A stretch of DNA of 64,000 nucleotides. Origin: Nipponacmea schrenckii. Its lineage: Eukaryota; Mollusca; Gastropoda; Lottiidae. Both the position numbers and the translations under genes were made by a program. Where the stretch lies: contig JAUJPP010000005.1 of the NCBI GenBank assembly GCA_030562195.1, positions 1,550,001-1,614,000 of the forward strand, in the 5' to 3' direction. This document shows positions 36,776 to 49,303 of this stretch, piece by piece. The notes beneath the pieces were generated by a model. The model had not been told where the DNA came from. It saw nothing but the letters and a program-made list of their open reading frames with translations, and ran no database searches. Every line of letters begins with the position of its first letter. Position 1 is the first letter of the stretch.

Positions 36776-37240
36776 AACTGGAGTTTTACGTCCTACATTT
36801 CTGCACCTTATATGGGCGAATGAAGAAGGTATTAGCAAAGACCGTTAGAATGAAATATATGGAGATTTACGTCCTACTTTTCTACACCTTATGGACTAAT
36901 GAAGACTGTATTAGCAAAGACCATTAAAATGAAATGGATGGAGTATTACATCCTACTCTTCTATACCTTATGGGCTAATGAAGACGGCAACGCCATGCAG
37001 CGTGCAATGAGGGAAATATTTCCAGGACAGCGGCATTCTCTTTTGTGATTTCCATCTGTCGAGGGATCTATAACGTGCACAGCCTGTATTCCATGCCAGT
37101 CCCTCTGATCTGCATCATTAACAAGGGGAAACCAGGCTGAAAAATCCGACAGTTCATCTCGACCTTTGAGGAGATCGAACCCTGGACCCTAAGGTTAGCG
37201 AGCAACGTGTAACTCACTGAGCTACCACTGCTCCCCCGAA
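36776..37240 (-). mobile_element. SINE family S1, full-length reverse copy with tail triplication
   Basis: The 3' tail segment occurs three times (about 36776, 36852 and 36938; period near 86). The body follows, then a clear tRNA-like head at about 37180-37240. On the minus strand the head carries GTAGCTCAGTGAG (box A) and GGGTTCGATCTCC (box B). This is the best-preserved Pol III promoter in the window. Confidence 0.88.
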
Positions 37241-38933
37241 TTATTGGTAACTTCGAACGGAAGTGGCTAAGGTGGTCAGCAACAACTTCTGTAATTAGCC
37301 GCATTTAGGAAAAGGCACAAACCTTAAAACAAATCCCCAAGATCGAAATGAACTATCAGCATTACATTGATAACAGCTTATGAACTTACATACGAGTTAG
37401 TATATCAGTCATAAATGAGGAAATATTGCATAATGGGGGTGTTGCCATGTGTCTTGAAGTGTTAGCATATCATGCCACTGCTGCTAATAATGGGAGATTT
37501 GTCAGTTTGGCGATAAAAGTTACCTTTTTTTTCACATTACAAGCAATCAGTCATCCCAGAGTGATTATTCACCGTCGTTAATGACGTCATTGGATCGACA
37601 AAGGTGGGAAATTAATACATAAACTTCCTCTAAATCTCTTAACTCTTTATATTGTATCGTCTCCAATATCCAGTCTTTTCCCGTCAGCGGCGAGGATTTC
37701 TTTCGTCAAAACTGTACAAAGACACAGAGGGGCTGGATGATAAAGACATTATTGTACATTCGTTTTCATCCATCGTCATGCTTTTTTGGGGTAAAGTTAC
37801 AGAGAGCCCGAATAGTCTTTGGTATCAGCTTAAGCTCACAAGGACGTTAACTAGTCATTTACCACCAGAGAGCCCAAAGGTCCAGGAGGAAGATATATAT
37901 ATTATCCGAAGGGCACTAGGGTATGGTGTTCAGTTATAAAACTAGACGGTTTGTCTATTTGGGGTTAAGTTACAGAGAGAGTCCGAAGGTCCAGGGGGGG
38001 GGGGGGTGGAGTTATATATCCGAAGGGCAGTAGGGTATGGTGTTAAGTGATGAAATGAGTAGGTTTGTTATAATTTTTCTGTGGTGCAACACCCACCCAC
38101 CAGCTACCCCCCCCCCCCACACACAAAGCCCTGCCGAGAGCCCGCACCCTAAGTTATCTTGTTTAATTTGTTTACGTGATTACTATTATATTAAATTTTC
38201 AATCTTATTTAACCTTGTTAGTAATCGTCCAATCATAATGGTCGTTGGTTTTTTTTTTCGTACGTTATGAAATGGCGACAACGCTTGGACACGCCTGTAT
38301 AGGACAGTCATATAATAACGACGGTATCAGAAGGTGGAATATATTCACGTGGTATCGACTCCTACTTGATTGACAAGCTAGTCTAAAAGATGTGACAGAA
38401 TCAATTCCAAACTGTGGCCAGCAACTCGGAGAGTACGGACGTGCAAAGCTGTGGGTTCCAGATTGAAACTAATCGTTACGTCATCTTCGAGGATAGAGAT
38501 CAGCCCACGAATACAGGTGTCACGGCTTTGTACAAAGATGAGAATCGCTCGAGTATTATAACGATCCGAAGTAATTAATTAATCAATCCAGCTTAATAAT
38601 TAAGAAGCCATCGACATATTAAGACATTAGAGACGTTTTGAAACACTTCGAATTCGGAACTACTTCTAAAAGGAACAATAAACACCCGGAAAGTAAGTAA
38701 AATTTTAACATGTATATATTTAGTGACTCGAATATTTTTTTTATTGTCTCTTCAAATTTATTGAAAAATAAATCAGTCTGAAGAGAAAAAGAAATAGAGG
38801 TAGGGTCTGGAAGAACAAGCTTGGAGAGGCAATTAGGCTATAGGGTAGGTCCTCTAGGAATTCCTTTGGCCACGGGGCCAGAGCTGCCCAGTCCGCTCTA
38901 AATATGTAATTTTCATCTTAAGCTAATTAATAC
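37241..38933. other. Spacer without recognised gene
   Basis: Poly-G (about 37994-38007) and poly-C (about 38107-38119) tracts are present. A short duplicated phrase, GTTACAGAGAGA/GCCC, lies around 37797 and 37969. The open frame 37652-37939 has no supporting signal. Confidence 0.5.
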
Positions 38934-39279
38934 TTAAAGTGATACTGCGTCTTAGAATGAACATAAAATTTTAGTTCTCAAGAATGGTCAATATTAGTAT
39001 ATATTCATCAGTGAACTTACCTGGTGTCATAAAGTAACAGAATCCCTTAAAACCAGAAAAAAATTATAAAACTGAGTCATTTTTGAAAAACGCTATATTA
39101 ATTTATTAAGCGTTTTTCAATAACCAAATACCTCTTTATGGATAATTACTTAGTTTTTTGGATATTTATTTATTTTTTATGTTATTTATGACAGCAGGTT
39201 TATTTACTGATGAATAGAGCTCTTATTGGCTAAGTTTAAAATTTTCAAATTTTATGTTCATTCGAAGACATATAATCCA
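38934..39279. mobile_element. MITE family M1, copy 4
   Basis: TTAA at 38934 precedes the left end (GATACTGCGTCTTAGAATGA). The right end (TTCATTCGAAGACATATAAT) is its imperfect complement. The interior GAAAAACGCTATATTAATTT near its middle is followed by a partly complementary stretch. Confidence 0.85.
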
Positions 39280-39941
39280 ATGAATAAAAAAAAAAGTGAA
39301 AATAAATACGTAGTATATATATTTTTTTCATTTCAATTATTTTTTTTCAACACCTTGGTATCTCTAAAGAGATGCTCATGATTGTGTGACGTTAACCTAC
39401 CACCAACACCCCAAAAATCGTCCACCCACAGTCGTGACCCTTACCTACCGATTCTATATCATTTTTATCCTCTCTTTGTCATACCCTTTCTTTTAATCGT
39501 GAAAGTCGTTGCTCTCTAATATTATGCATATCTGTTTTTCTATACATCCTATCCTATCGATCCTTTATAAATTTTCATCTGCACGTACCCTCTACCCTCT
39601 AACTCCCCCTCTCTATCACCTTCTATGACCGTCGTTGCTAACTAACATTACTTTTTAATTTCCTAATTAGCACCAGAGACTAGATTACGAGATATGTTGT
39701 TAGAGTAACACAGTCAGGGGCGTCTAATGTGTTTTATAATTTTATAACCACCCCGCTGATCTGTTTGAAGTAGAATTGTACCATACATACCATCATATAA
39801 AGTTATATATCCATAAAATATGATTTGCTTTAAAACAAATGGCCAGAAATATGGACGATGCTTCGAGTTTGTAAGAGTAAGTGAGAGTGGACACGGGGAA
39901 GCGGGCAGGGATAGTCTCCCCAAAAGTAAATCTTCTATTTC
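39280..39941. other. AT-rich spacer
   Basis: T-rich runs between 39280 and 39350; nothing else recognised. Confidence 0.45.
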
Positions 39942-40100
39942 TGGGACTGTTTCACAAAATTTTAACAAAGATACAATCAAGATTTTAAGAAATACAGTAA
40001 CCTGATTGGTTAATTAAAACTCAATTTTAGTGATTGACCAATCTGACCATTGGAACACTAAAATCATCCTGAGTTAAGTTTTCGTGAAACAGGTTCCTGG
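39942..40100. mobile_element. Foldback MITE family M2, copy 2
   Basis: Closely similar to 14872-15032, with the same ends (GGGACTGTTTCACAAAATTT on the left) and the same central inverted repeats. Confidence 0.85.
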
Positions 40101-40724
40101 TCACCGTCGAACTGAAAATTGCATCATATATTACTTCACACAACATGGCTGTATTCTGTGACGTACCTTGTCCCCTATCCCGAATTTTACCCCCTGCCTC
40201 CTTCCAACACGGACAACTATCTACACCCTTCATCAATGCGTCAGTAAACAGCGTCACCAAATTATTAACCATACAAGCTTCTTTACAACAAACACCTACC
40301 GTTTTGAGACATAAATGTCTTTTGATCACTGTGGTTTGAGAAAACCAACTCATACATCACTCAGCCAACAAATTTGTCTACGATAAAGCGAAATCCCCTG
40401 GAGACACCTTGGGAATATATGCACCTTTATAAACATATTAATGTTTAATAATACACCGTAATTCGAATTGAAAATAGGACGGTGGGGAATTGTATTTCCG
40501 CTCAAATCACAGTCCGCAGCAAATAATCCCGCGTTATATGATTGGGTTGCGTTAAATGCAAGTCGGTGCGAGACTATCTTCTTTAAACTAATTGTTTGAA
40601 GTTTAATCGAAATTGTGAATAAAGCGTTTAGGGGCAGACGATTTACAAGATGATAATAAAACCATTAAGATAATATTGCACAAATTGGTTAAGAGATCGG
40701 TCCTTGTCAACACCATCCTTAGAA
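40101..40724. other. Spacer with an unrecognised open frame
   Basis: A minus-strand frame of 108 codons (40353-40027) has ordinary composition and several cysteines. Its 3' third lies inside the foldback MITE. I do not recognise it. Confidence 0.45.
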
Positions 40725-41300
40725 ACAACCATATTTTACAAGGATAAAAACTTAAAGACCATGTTTCCTTATTAGTTTTAAGGATGATCTTAAGCGGATT
40801 ATCCGATCCTCAACAGAATGGGGATCCATTCTACCAGCTGATCCTTGGTAACGATCATTCCTGGAATATCTGTACCCATTTACAGCTGGATTGACTGGAA
40901 TAATGAGGATCCATTCTACCAGCTGAACCTTTGTAACGATCATTCCTGGAATATCTGTACCCAATTACAGCTGGGTAGACTAGAATAATGAGGATCCTTT
41001 CTACCAGCTGGTCCTTGGATCAAACCTCTTGGTATTGATCTTTCCTGGATTATCTGAACCCATTTACAGCTGGGTTGACTGGAATAATGAGGATCCTTTC
41101 TACCAGCTGGTCCTTGACCAAACCTCTTGGTATTGGTCTTTCCTGGATTATCTGAACCCAATTACAGCTGGGTAGAATAATGAGGATCCTTTCTACCAGC
41201 TGGTCCTTGACCAAACCTCTTGGTATTGATCTTTACTAGATTATTTGAACCCGTTAACAGCTAGGTAGACTGGAATTATGAGAATCCTTACCCATTTTAT
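40725..41300 (-). mobile_element. SINE family S2, reverse, with about five tandem tail segments
   Basis: It begins with the element end (complement of TTATCCTTGTAAAATAT). It continues as about five copies, roughly 98 bases each, of the segment holding ACCAGCTGGTCCTTG and CCCATTTACAGCTGGG. The same segment is triplicated at 17.5 kb. Confidence 0.85.
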
Positions 41301-41887
41301 AGTTTACGACTTGGGACAGTGAAATAAAAAAGAGAACCCAAGAACGGACATAATAAAATGGATTGAAAATTTTAAGTCCCGACCGATTTGTACGAATCAA
41401 TATCGTTATCATCAACCGCACGTGTCCAGAATCTTGATGAAATATTTAAGTGTTTAGTGTCAAAACGAATTTATTTCTTCTAATATATTATGAAAAAAAA
41501 AGTTGCTATAAGGTTCTATTGTTCACAAGAAGAAGTCCTTCGTTTTTCTACCATTCCCATTAAGAATAGAAATTCAGAAGAAATACACAATGACTGTTTA
41601 GCATCGAAAACAAATGTTATTTTTGTTTAATCTACATTGTTAGCGCTTTCTGCAAGGTCCGCGTTAATTGTTTAGTTGGTGAAGAGAAAAGAAAATTATT
41701 TTGAAATATTGCTATCAAAAGCATATAACAAATATTTACATAATTTCTATAAGGATGCAACGGTTATTGTGAACTGTTGACTGAATCAACAGAAAATAAC
41801 GAACAAAATCCCCTACAACAGGATTACAGAAAATAACATACTTTCCAAATTTTTTTTTACTTCCAAAAACTATTTGTAGAAATTACA
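41301..41887. other. AT-rich spacer
   Basis: Contains one copy of the phrase AAGGTCCGCGTT (near 41655), which recurs twice near 42312 and 42440 as ATAGGTCCGCGTTC. Nothing else recognised. Confidence 0.45.
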
Positions 41888-42237
41888 TTAAAGGGATAAG
41901 AGGTCTTAGAATGAACATAAAATTTGAAAATTTTAAACTTGTCTAATAAGAGCTCTGTTCACCAGTAAATATACCTGCTGCCATAAATAACATAAAAAAT
42001 AAATAAATATCCAAAAAAACAAAGTAATTATCGATAAACTTGCATATGATTCTTGAAAAACGCTAAATAAATTGATTAAGCGCTTTTCAAAACTACTTAG
42101 TTTTGTGAGTTTTCCAGATTTTAAGAGATTCTGTTACTTTATGACAGCAGGTAAGTTCACTGATGAATATATACTCATATTGACAATTCTTGGAAACTAA
42201 AATTTTATCTTCATGCTAAGATGCAGTATCCCTTTAA
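41888..42237. mobile_element. MITE family M1, copy 5, complete
   Basis: The best-preserved copy, flanked by TTAA on both sides (41888-41891 and 42234-42237). The left end AAGGGATAAGAGGTCTTAGA and the right end TGCTAAGATGCAGTATCCCT are inverted repeats. The body is about 342 bases with no coding capacity. Either TTAA or the inner TA could be the duplicated target. Confidence 0.88.
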
Positions 42238-42679
42238 AACAATTTTACATCTAATAAAAATTTATCATTAGCAAGACTGTAATGAGCCGAAACATTTTAA
42301 AAGTGCTTTCTCATAGGTCCGCGTTCTTCCTTCATCATAATTATTTAATCAGAAATACTATATCCGTTCTATTTTTAGCTTTCCAAAATATATTTTTAGG
42401 CGAAGAGTAGGAAATAAAACAATTTAAAGTGCATACTCATAGGTCCGCGTTCATACTAATCTAAAGAAAATATTTATTAGGTTTTGGAAAATCATTTTTA
42501 AATGAAAGGGTGAGATAAAAATTTTCTTCTCTTAACTATTAAATTAGTGACGTCATTACCCCTAAATTCATTTATGATAAAGTAAGGACCTGTAATGGAA
42601 AGGGGGGGGGGGTGTCGTAAATATTTGGTCTGGTTATTCCTATAGTATGAATATTGGAATATTGAGCAGTCAGCTCACT
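42238..42679. other. Spacer with two imperfect 128-bp repeats
   Basis: Two diverged copies start with AAAGTGC(T/A)(T/A)(T/A)CTCATAGG and continue through CCGCGTTC near 42300 and 42428. A poly-G tract lies at about 42602-42612. Confidence 0.5.
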
Positions 42680-43560
42680 AAACCAACAGCCTGTTCAAAC
42701 GAACCAACAACAACAACCTGTTTAAACGAACCAACAACAACAACCTGTTCAAACGAACATCAACCTGTTCAACAGCCTGTTCAAAGGAACCAACAACCTG
42801 TTCAAACGAACTAACCACGACAACCTGTTCAAACAGACCAACAACAACCTGTTCAAACGAACCAACAACAACATGTTCAAACGAACCCACAACAACCTGT
42901 TCATACGAACCAACAACAACCTGTTCAAGTGAACCAACAACCTATTCAAACGAACCAACAACAACCTGTTCAAGTGAACCAACAACCTGTTCAAACGAAC
43001 CAACGACATCTGTTCAAACGAACCAACAACAACCTGTTCAAACGAACCAACAACCTGATCAAACGAACCAACAACAACCTGTTCAAACGAACCAACAACC
43101 TGATAAAACGAAACAACAACAACCTGTTCAAAACCAACAACCTGTTCAACGAACCAACACACTGTTCAAACGAACCAACAACAACCTGTTCAAACGAACC
43201 AACAACAACCTGTTCAAACGAACCAACAACCTGTTCAAACGAACCAACAACAACCTGTTCAAACGAACCAACAACCTGATCAAACGAAACAACAACAACC
43301 TGTTCAAACTAACCAATAACAACCTGTTCAAACGAACCAACAACAACCTGTTCAAACGAACCAACAACAACCTGTTCAAACGAACCAACAACCTGTTCAA
43401 GCGAAACAACAACAACCTATTCAAACGAACCAATATCAACCTATTCAAACGAACCAATATCAACCTATTCAAACGAACCAATATCAACCTGTTCAAACGA
43501 AAATCAACCTGTTCAACAACCTATTCAAACGAACCAATATCAACCTGTTCAGACGGAGTT
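42680..43560. repeat. 21/24-bp tandem array
   Basis: About 38 units of 21 or 24 bases, core CAACCTGTTCAAACGAACCA with one or two extra CAA triplets. Open frames on both strands follow the array and are not evidence for a gene. Confidence 0.92.
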
Positions 43561-43972
43561 TGAATGGGGGTGACAATTTAATATTTAAATTAAGTTAATT
43601 TTTTGAGACAACTCGACAAGTTTGTTCGAGAGAGTAGATTAAAATCAATGAAATCCAATCCATAAGATTAAAAGTACACGGATAAAATTTAAATTGGTCT
43701 CGTCTATTATCGCGTTCAATTTTGAGGTCGTTTTTAAAACTCTCCCAGAGGAGTTGTTAATTTGAATTGATTGTGGGGTAGTTTTCATCCATTCTTCGTT
43801 TGTGATTTTAAAACAAAAAAGGCCAAGGAGGAAGGGAGGCGATGGCCCTCCAAGAAAAATGGATTAACCCTTTGAAAAGGTCCCGTTTACCCACAAATAA
43901 CATAACATTACCACAACACAACGGGGGAGGGGACTTCGTCTTTTATTTCAATTGTTCAAGGAAGTAAATGAA
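43561..43972. other. Spacer
   Basis: No feature recognised. Confidence 0.45.
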
Positions 43973-44190
43973 ATGAAATGAATGGAGTTTTACGTCCTAC
44001 TTTTATGGACTAATGAAGACAGGCAACGCCCTGCAGTGTTCAATGAGAATTTCGCCAGGACAGCGGCATTAGCCTACACTTTTTTGCGATTTCCAACTGT
44101 CAAGGGATCTTTAACGTGCACAGCCTGTACCACATGGGGCCTCGGTTAACTTTCCCATCCGAACGACTAGACGCTTTTTCCATGTTAGTC
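43973..44190 (-). mobile_element. SINE family S1, reverse, 5'-truncated
   Basis: From GAATGGAGTTTTACGTCCTA through AACTGTCAAGGGATCTTTAA to CATGTTAGTCCCCC. The tRNA-like head is missing. Confidence 0.83.
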
Positions 44191-45125
44191 CCCCCGACGT
44201 TCAAAGGAGTAAAAAGTAGGTTTAATTGTGTAATTTTGTCACACACGTTTTTTTGTGGCATAATGTAGACAAAAACCTCGAAGCATGCCACAGTTTAAAT
44301 CCATTCTTTGTATCGCTTAGTCTTAACAAACAACATTTGTCTATTGTCTGCAGAAAAGTTACCTAAATCATTCAAGGCGTATTAGCCCCTTGTAGGGAAT
44401 ATGTCGTTAACAGACACAGTGGGTTTGAAGTTCGTATTTACAAGAGATGCGCCATCACAAAAGGTCTGAATTAAAACTTAATCACCTGCCTGTAGAATCT
44501 ATAGCATCAATGGTCGTGTTTGTTTTATTTCTACCGATCTTCAATTGGTAGTATTTGACTTTCTCTTTAGAACGTGACCGTGCTTCCGTTAGGTTTTTCA
44601 GAAATTAATTCTATAGTAGAAAGCTCTAAGAAGTGGTAGGTTTCCCATTGGAAAGTGGAAATTACCACTCCGGTATTTATAATGAACGCATGCGCTCTAT
44701 TAGGTAAATATGCCGAATTTGCATAACATCGTGTCACGTGACGTGTCTAATATTTAATTCAAACTGACGTCATAACTCGGAAACTTTTGTTCACAAATTC
44801 CCACTTCGAAATAAAACAACCACCATTTATGATGCTTTCGAATAAAAATGCAATTTCAGCAACAACAAAAAAAAAAAATCGTATTCTTATAAAATGTATT
44901 AATAATATATAATTAAAAAAAAATGAATGTTTAAGAAAGCTTTGTTAATTTCTTTTTTTCCCAAGATAAACACCAGAAAAGCATTATGAAATCGGAAGTA
45001 GCATTTGTCCTTATGGCCTTCGGCTCTCGTTACAAAGTCAAAAGATGTTTACACGTTATAAACACAAAAATATATCTATTGAAACTTCAAACCTCTAAGA
45101 CTAAATAATGTTTACCCGCCCTGCC
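44191..45125. other. AT-rich spacer
   Basis: No supported gene, RNA or repeat. Confidence 0.5.
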
Positions 45126-45129
45126 CTTC

Positions 45130-45690
45130 AGTTTAGTCCAGCCATATAAACGTGCAGCTGCAATGCTTTAAAAATCATTTTACTAAAGCGACCTATACGT
45201 CATGTAGCTGCAATGGTACACAAAATAGTTTACTCCTGTGAGATATACGTGCAGCTGCACAAAAATGGTACAAAAACAATTTACTCTAACGAGATATACG
45301 TGCAGCTGCAATGGTACAAAAACAATATACTACTAACGAGATATACGTGCAGCTGCAATGGTACAAAAACAATTTACTCTAACGAGATATACGTGCAGCT
45401 GCAATGGAACAAAAACAATTTACTCTAGCGAGATATACGTGCAGCTGCAATGGAACAACCATTTTACTCTAGCGAGATATACGTGCAGCTGCAATGGAAC
45501 AACCATTTTACTCTAGCGAGATATACGTGCAGCTGCAATGGAACAACCATTTTACTCTAGCGAGATATACGTGTAGCTGCAATGGAACAACCATTTTACT
45601 CTAGCGAGATATACGTGTAGCTGCAATGGAACAACCATTTTACTCTAGCGAGATATACGTGCAGCTGCAATGGTACAAAAAATCAGTTTA
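45130..45690. repeat. 44/49-bp tandem array with ACGTGCAGCTGCA core
   Basis: About 12 units centred on GAGATATACGTGCAGCTGCA, where TGCAGCTGCA is palindromic. Left units have AATGGTACAAAAAC and right units have AATGGAACAACC, so two subtypes spread in blocks. Confidence 0.9.
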
Positions 45691-45964
45691 CTAAAGAGAG
45701 TGTAATACATCATTCTTGTCACTTTTAAAACGAAAGTAAATCCATTACAACCATTCCTTTATAATTCTCTATTTTTACCATTATTCATCAATAACACTAT
45801 CATGTACAGGAAATGAAACACGTTTTATTTTTCATCCACCATTTATAGTACGGTTCACACATACTGCGATAGTAATTGACAGAGCAGGTAACATGAACGT
45901 AGACGACACGTGTACGGAAACGTGTACGTTACGGAGGTATTCAGATATATATATGTACAGTCAT

Positions 45965-46760
45965 GTAAAATAAAACCCAACCTAACCATACCTACGAATC
46001 CTTAAGCTTAAAGCTATAGTGAAGCTTACAAAAGTAAAGAAATGGAACTTAAAAGCTTAATCTATAAATATATCTCAGTATCCGATCAAAAATAGTTTGA
46101 AAGCTTAAAGCAATAGTGAAGTTCATAAAAGTAAAGAACTGAGGCAAAAAAGCTTAAAACCAATAATTATAATCTCAGTTTCCAATCAAAAATAGTCATA
46201 AAGCTTAAATTCAAGATGAAGTTACATACAAGTGTAGAAAAGGAATTGAAAAGAGCTTAAAGCTAACATCAGTATCTCAGCATCAAATGAAAATCATCAC
46301 TGCCATCTGCTGTAAATAGTTTAAGCTCAAAAAGGGATTTGTAATGAAACCGAAAAGTTAAAAAAATATAGCGCATCCAATTAGAAATCCTCCTTTAAAT
46401 AACATGAGGCTAAACTGAAGTTCAAAATATTGTACACATAGAACTACAAAGCTTAAAATCAATTACTTTTTTAAACCTTAACATTTTCAAACTCTAACTG
46501 AAAAGCTCAAAGCTTAAAGCTTGTAGCTGTTCAACTATTGTTCACCTGGGACTACAAAGCTTAAAATCAATGACTCTTTTAAACCTTAACATTTTCAAAC
46601 TCTAACTGAAAAGCTCAAAGCTGTAGGCTTGTAGCTGTTCAACTGTTGTTCAACTGGGACTACAAAGCTTAAAATCAATGACTCTTTAAAAACCTTAACA
46701 TTTTCAAACTTTAACTGAAAAGCTCAAAGCTTTAAGCTTGTAGCTGTTCGTCTATGCCTC
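45965..46760. repeat. AAAGCTTAAA-rich diverged repeats ending in a 108-bp triplication
   Basis: AAGCTTAAAG phrases recur irregularly from 45965. From about 46440 a 108-base unit (GACTACAAAGCTTAAAATCA, then GAAAAGCTCAAAGC) is present three times, starting near 46442, 46550 and 46658. Confidence 0.82.
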
Positions 46761-47117
46761 TTTAGAATCAAAATCTGCCTTTACTTCAGGGACCTGTGAC
46801 AATTCAATCAATCCGGAATGGATTTTATTGCTTTCCTATTACGTGTTCTTCAATTTTATGATTCCTTTAAACATTTCCGCTATAGTCTTCAATTATTGCA
46901 TAATTTCTTTCTTTTTTTTTAAAGAAAAACGATAAAGTAATAAATAATAATTCTTAAGACATAAAAATAATCCAGTTTTATAGGATGTGACCAAGATTAA
47001 TCCTACATTATCCGGTACGTCAGCTGCGTGGGGAAAATCGAGGAGACTTCGGGTTCGTCTTAACCACCTTACAGAATCCAACTTCGCAGTTACTTACCAG
47101 ATTGGGTTTCAGTCGAA
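46761..47117. other. Spacer
   Basis: No supported feature. Confidence 0.45.
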
Positions 47118-47458
47118 CGTAACCGGAAATGGAATGAAGTGAATGGAGTTTTACGTCATATTCTTCTGCACCTTATGGGCTAATGAAGACAGGCAACGCC
47201 ATGCAGTGTGCAATGAGGGAAAGTTTGCCAGGACAGCGTCGAGGGATCTTTAACAAAGCCTGTAACACACGGGGCATTAGTTTATTTGTCCCGTCCGAAC
47301 GACTAGACGCTTTTTCCATGTCGGTCCCATGGATCTGCATCACTGACAAGGGGAAACTGGGCTGAAAAATCAAAAAGTTCCTCTCGACCTTTGCCGGGAT
47401 TGAACCCTAGACCTTCAGGTAAGCGAGCAAGTGTCTTACTCACTTAGCCATCGCGCCT
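47118..47458 (-). mobile_element. SINE family S1, near full-length reverse copy
   Basis: It reads from GAATGGAGTTTTACGTCATA to the tRNA-like head. On the minus strand the head has TGGCTAAGTGAG (box A) and AGGGTTCAATCCC (box B). An internal deletion between CAGGACAGCG and TCGAGGGATC removes about 30 bases. Confidence 0.86.
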
Positions 47459-47987
47459 CCGAACCACCGTTATATAATGGGATAAGAACTTAGGTTCTTA
47501 ACCAGCCAACCACCTCCTGGTGGTCCTTGATCCTTTCCTGAGATAATAGTGTACATTGGGCAAATCGATTCAATCGCACGAACACAAGATGACACCCTGT
47601 CGTCTCAATAGAACGTTAAACTGCTTCAAACGAAGACGGGATCTCTTAAATCAAATTGTTGTATTTTTGATCACGTTTGGTTGAGTGTATTTAGAACCTC
47701 TACCACCAGTTGAAATGTAAAGGGTCGACGTTAAAGTCCACATCTGCCATTCTGGTGTCAGATTAAAGAGTGACTTGCATGCCAAATCGAAATGTGTTTT
47801 GTGCCAATCTGAAATCCTGCTACAATTATGATAGACCTACATACATTGTTGTACTTAAAGGAATGCTTCAAAACAAACAAAACCTCAGTTTTTTTTTTTG
47901 GAAAACCTGTGCCCCGCCTCTTGAGGAACCAAGAAAAGAGCTTCTTGATCTAGACGAAGGCGACATTTCAAGCACTGATCAAGGAAA
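47459..47987. other. Spacer ahead of the 45-bp array
   Basis: An open frame from 47770 runs into the array but has no start context or splice support, so I do not call it a gene. Confidence 0.45.
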
Positions 47988-48957
47988 ACCGCCTGTTACC
48001 TACTATAAACTATGCAATTTTGGTCACGGAAAACCGCCTGTTACCTACTATAAACTATGCAATTTTGGTCACGGAAAACCGCCTGTTACCTACTATAAAC
48101 TATGCAATTTTGGTCACGGAAAACCGCCTGTTACCTACTATAAACTATGCAATTTTGGTGACGGAAAACCGCCTGTTATCTACTATAAATTATGCAATTT
48201 TGGTCACGGATAACCGCCTGTTACCTACTATAAATTATGCAATTTTGGTCACGGAAAACCGCCTGTTATCTACTATAAATTATGCAATTTTGGTCACGGA
48301 AAACCGCCTGTTATCTACTATAAACTATGCAATTTTGGTCACGGAAAACCGCCTGTTACCTACTATAAACTATGCAATTTTGGTCACGGAAAACCGCCTG
48401 TTACCTACTATAAACTATGCAATTTTGGTGACGGAAAACCGCCTGTTATCTACTATAAATTATGCAATTTTGGTCACGGATAACCGCCTGTTACCTACTA
48501 TAAATTATGCAATTTTGGTCACGGAAAACCGCCTGTTATCTACTATAAATTATGCAATTTTGGTCACGGAAAACCGCCTGTTATCTACTATAAATTATGC
48601 AATTTTGGTCACGGAAAACCGCCTGTTATCTACTATAAATTATGCAATTTTGGTCACGGAAAACCGCCTGTTATCTACTATAAATTATGCAATTTTGGTC
48701 ACGGAAAACCGCCTGTTACCTACTATAAATTATGCAATTTTGGTCACGGAAAACCGCCTGTTATCTACTATAAATTATGCAATTTTGGTCACGGAAAACC
48801 GCCTGTTATCTACTATAAATTATGCAATTTTGGTCACGGAAAGCCGCCTGTTATCTACTATAAATTATGCAATTTTGGTCACGGAAAACCGCCTGTTATC
48901 TACTATAAATTATGCAATTTTGGTCACGGAAAACCGCCTGTTACGTACTATAAAATA
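47988..48957. repeat. 45-bp tandem array with higher-order duplication
   Basis: About 22 units of 45 bases; one frame reads KPPVTYYKLCNFGHG and another stays open from 48020 to 49072. Unit variants GGTGACGG and GGATAACC recur exactly 270 bases apart (48157/48427 for the first), so a six-unit block was duplicated. The first frame is broken by TAA in these variants, which argues against translation. Confidence 0.93.
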
Positions 48958-49303
48958 TGCAACTTCAATGATAGTCCAAATTCAAACATGCTGCGTTCGT
49001 ATGATGTCGACTTGTAGTATTTACAGTGAATTTAGACATGATGACCTTTGGACAGGCCATTATCCGTTCTAAGTACCGCTTAAGAGTGGGATGATCCACG
49101 ACAGACCGTTCTTGTCAAGATAAATGATAATAAGTCTCTTGATCCAACTAATCGATATTCTGATCTCTAAACACTGTTATCCACGTTCTTTTGTTTTTCA
49201 AATATGACTAGTTGTGCCAATCAAAGTTGAAAACAAAACCCTTTTTTAGAATTCTAGGGCAATTTTCTACATACTGAGAAAATATGACTTCTTAAACGTT
49301 GAC
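48958..49303. other. Spacer
   Basis: No feature recognised. Confidence 0.45.

Noticed and set aside
37160..37240. Functional tRNA gene on the minus strand
   Set aside because: Boxes A and B are good, but the acceptor stem does not pair and the sequence continues into the SINE body. It is a SINE head.
40027..40353. 108-codon minus-strand frame as a transposase relic
   Set aside because: Its 3' third is MITE sequence and the remainder matches no catalytic motif I know.
42678..43496. Open frames on both strands in the 21/24-bp array
   Set aside because: They exist in several frames at once, as expected from a short repeat with few stops.
48020..49072. 350-codon open frame across the 45-bp array
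   Set aside because: Same reason; another frame of the same array is also open for long stretches, so openness is not informative.
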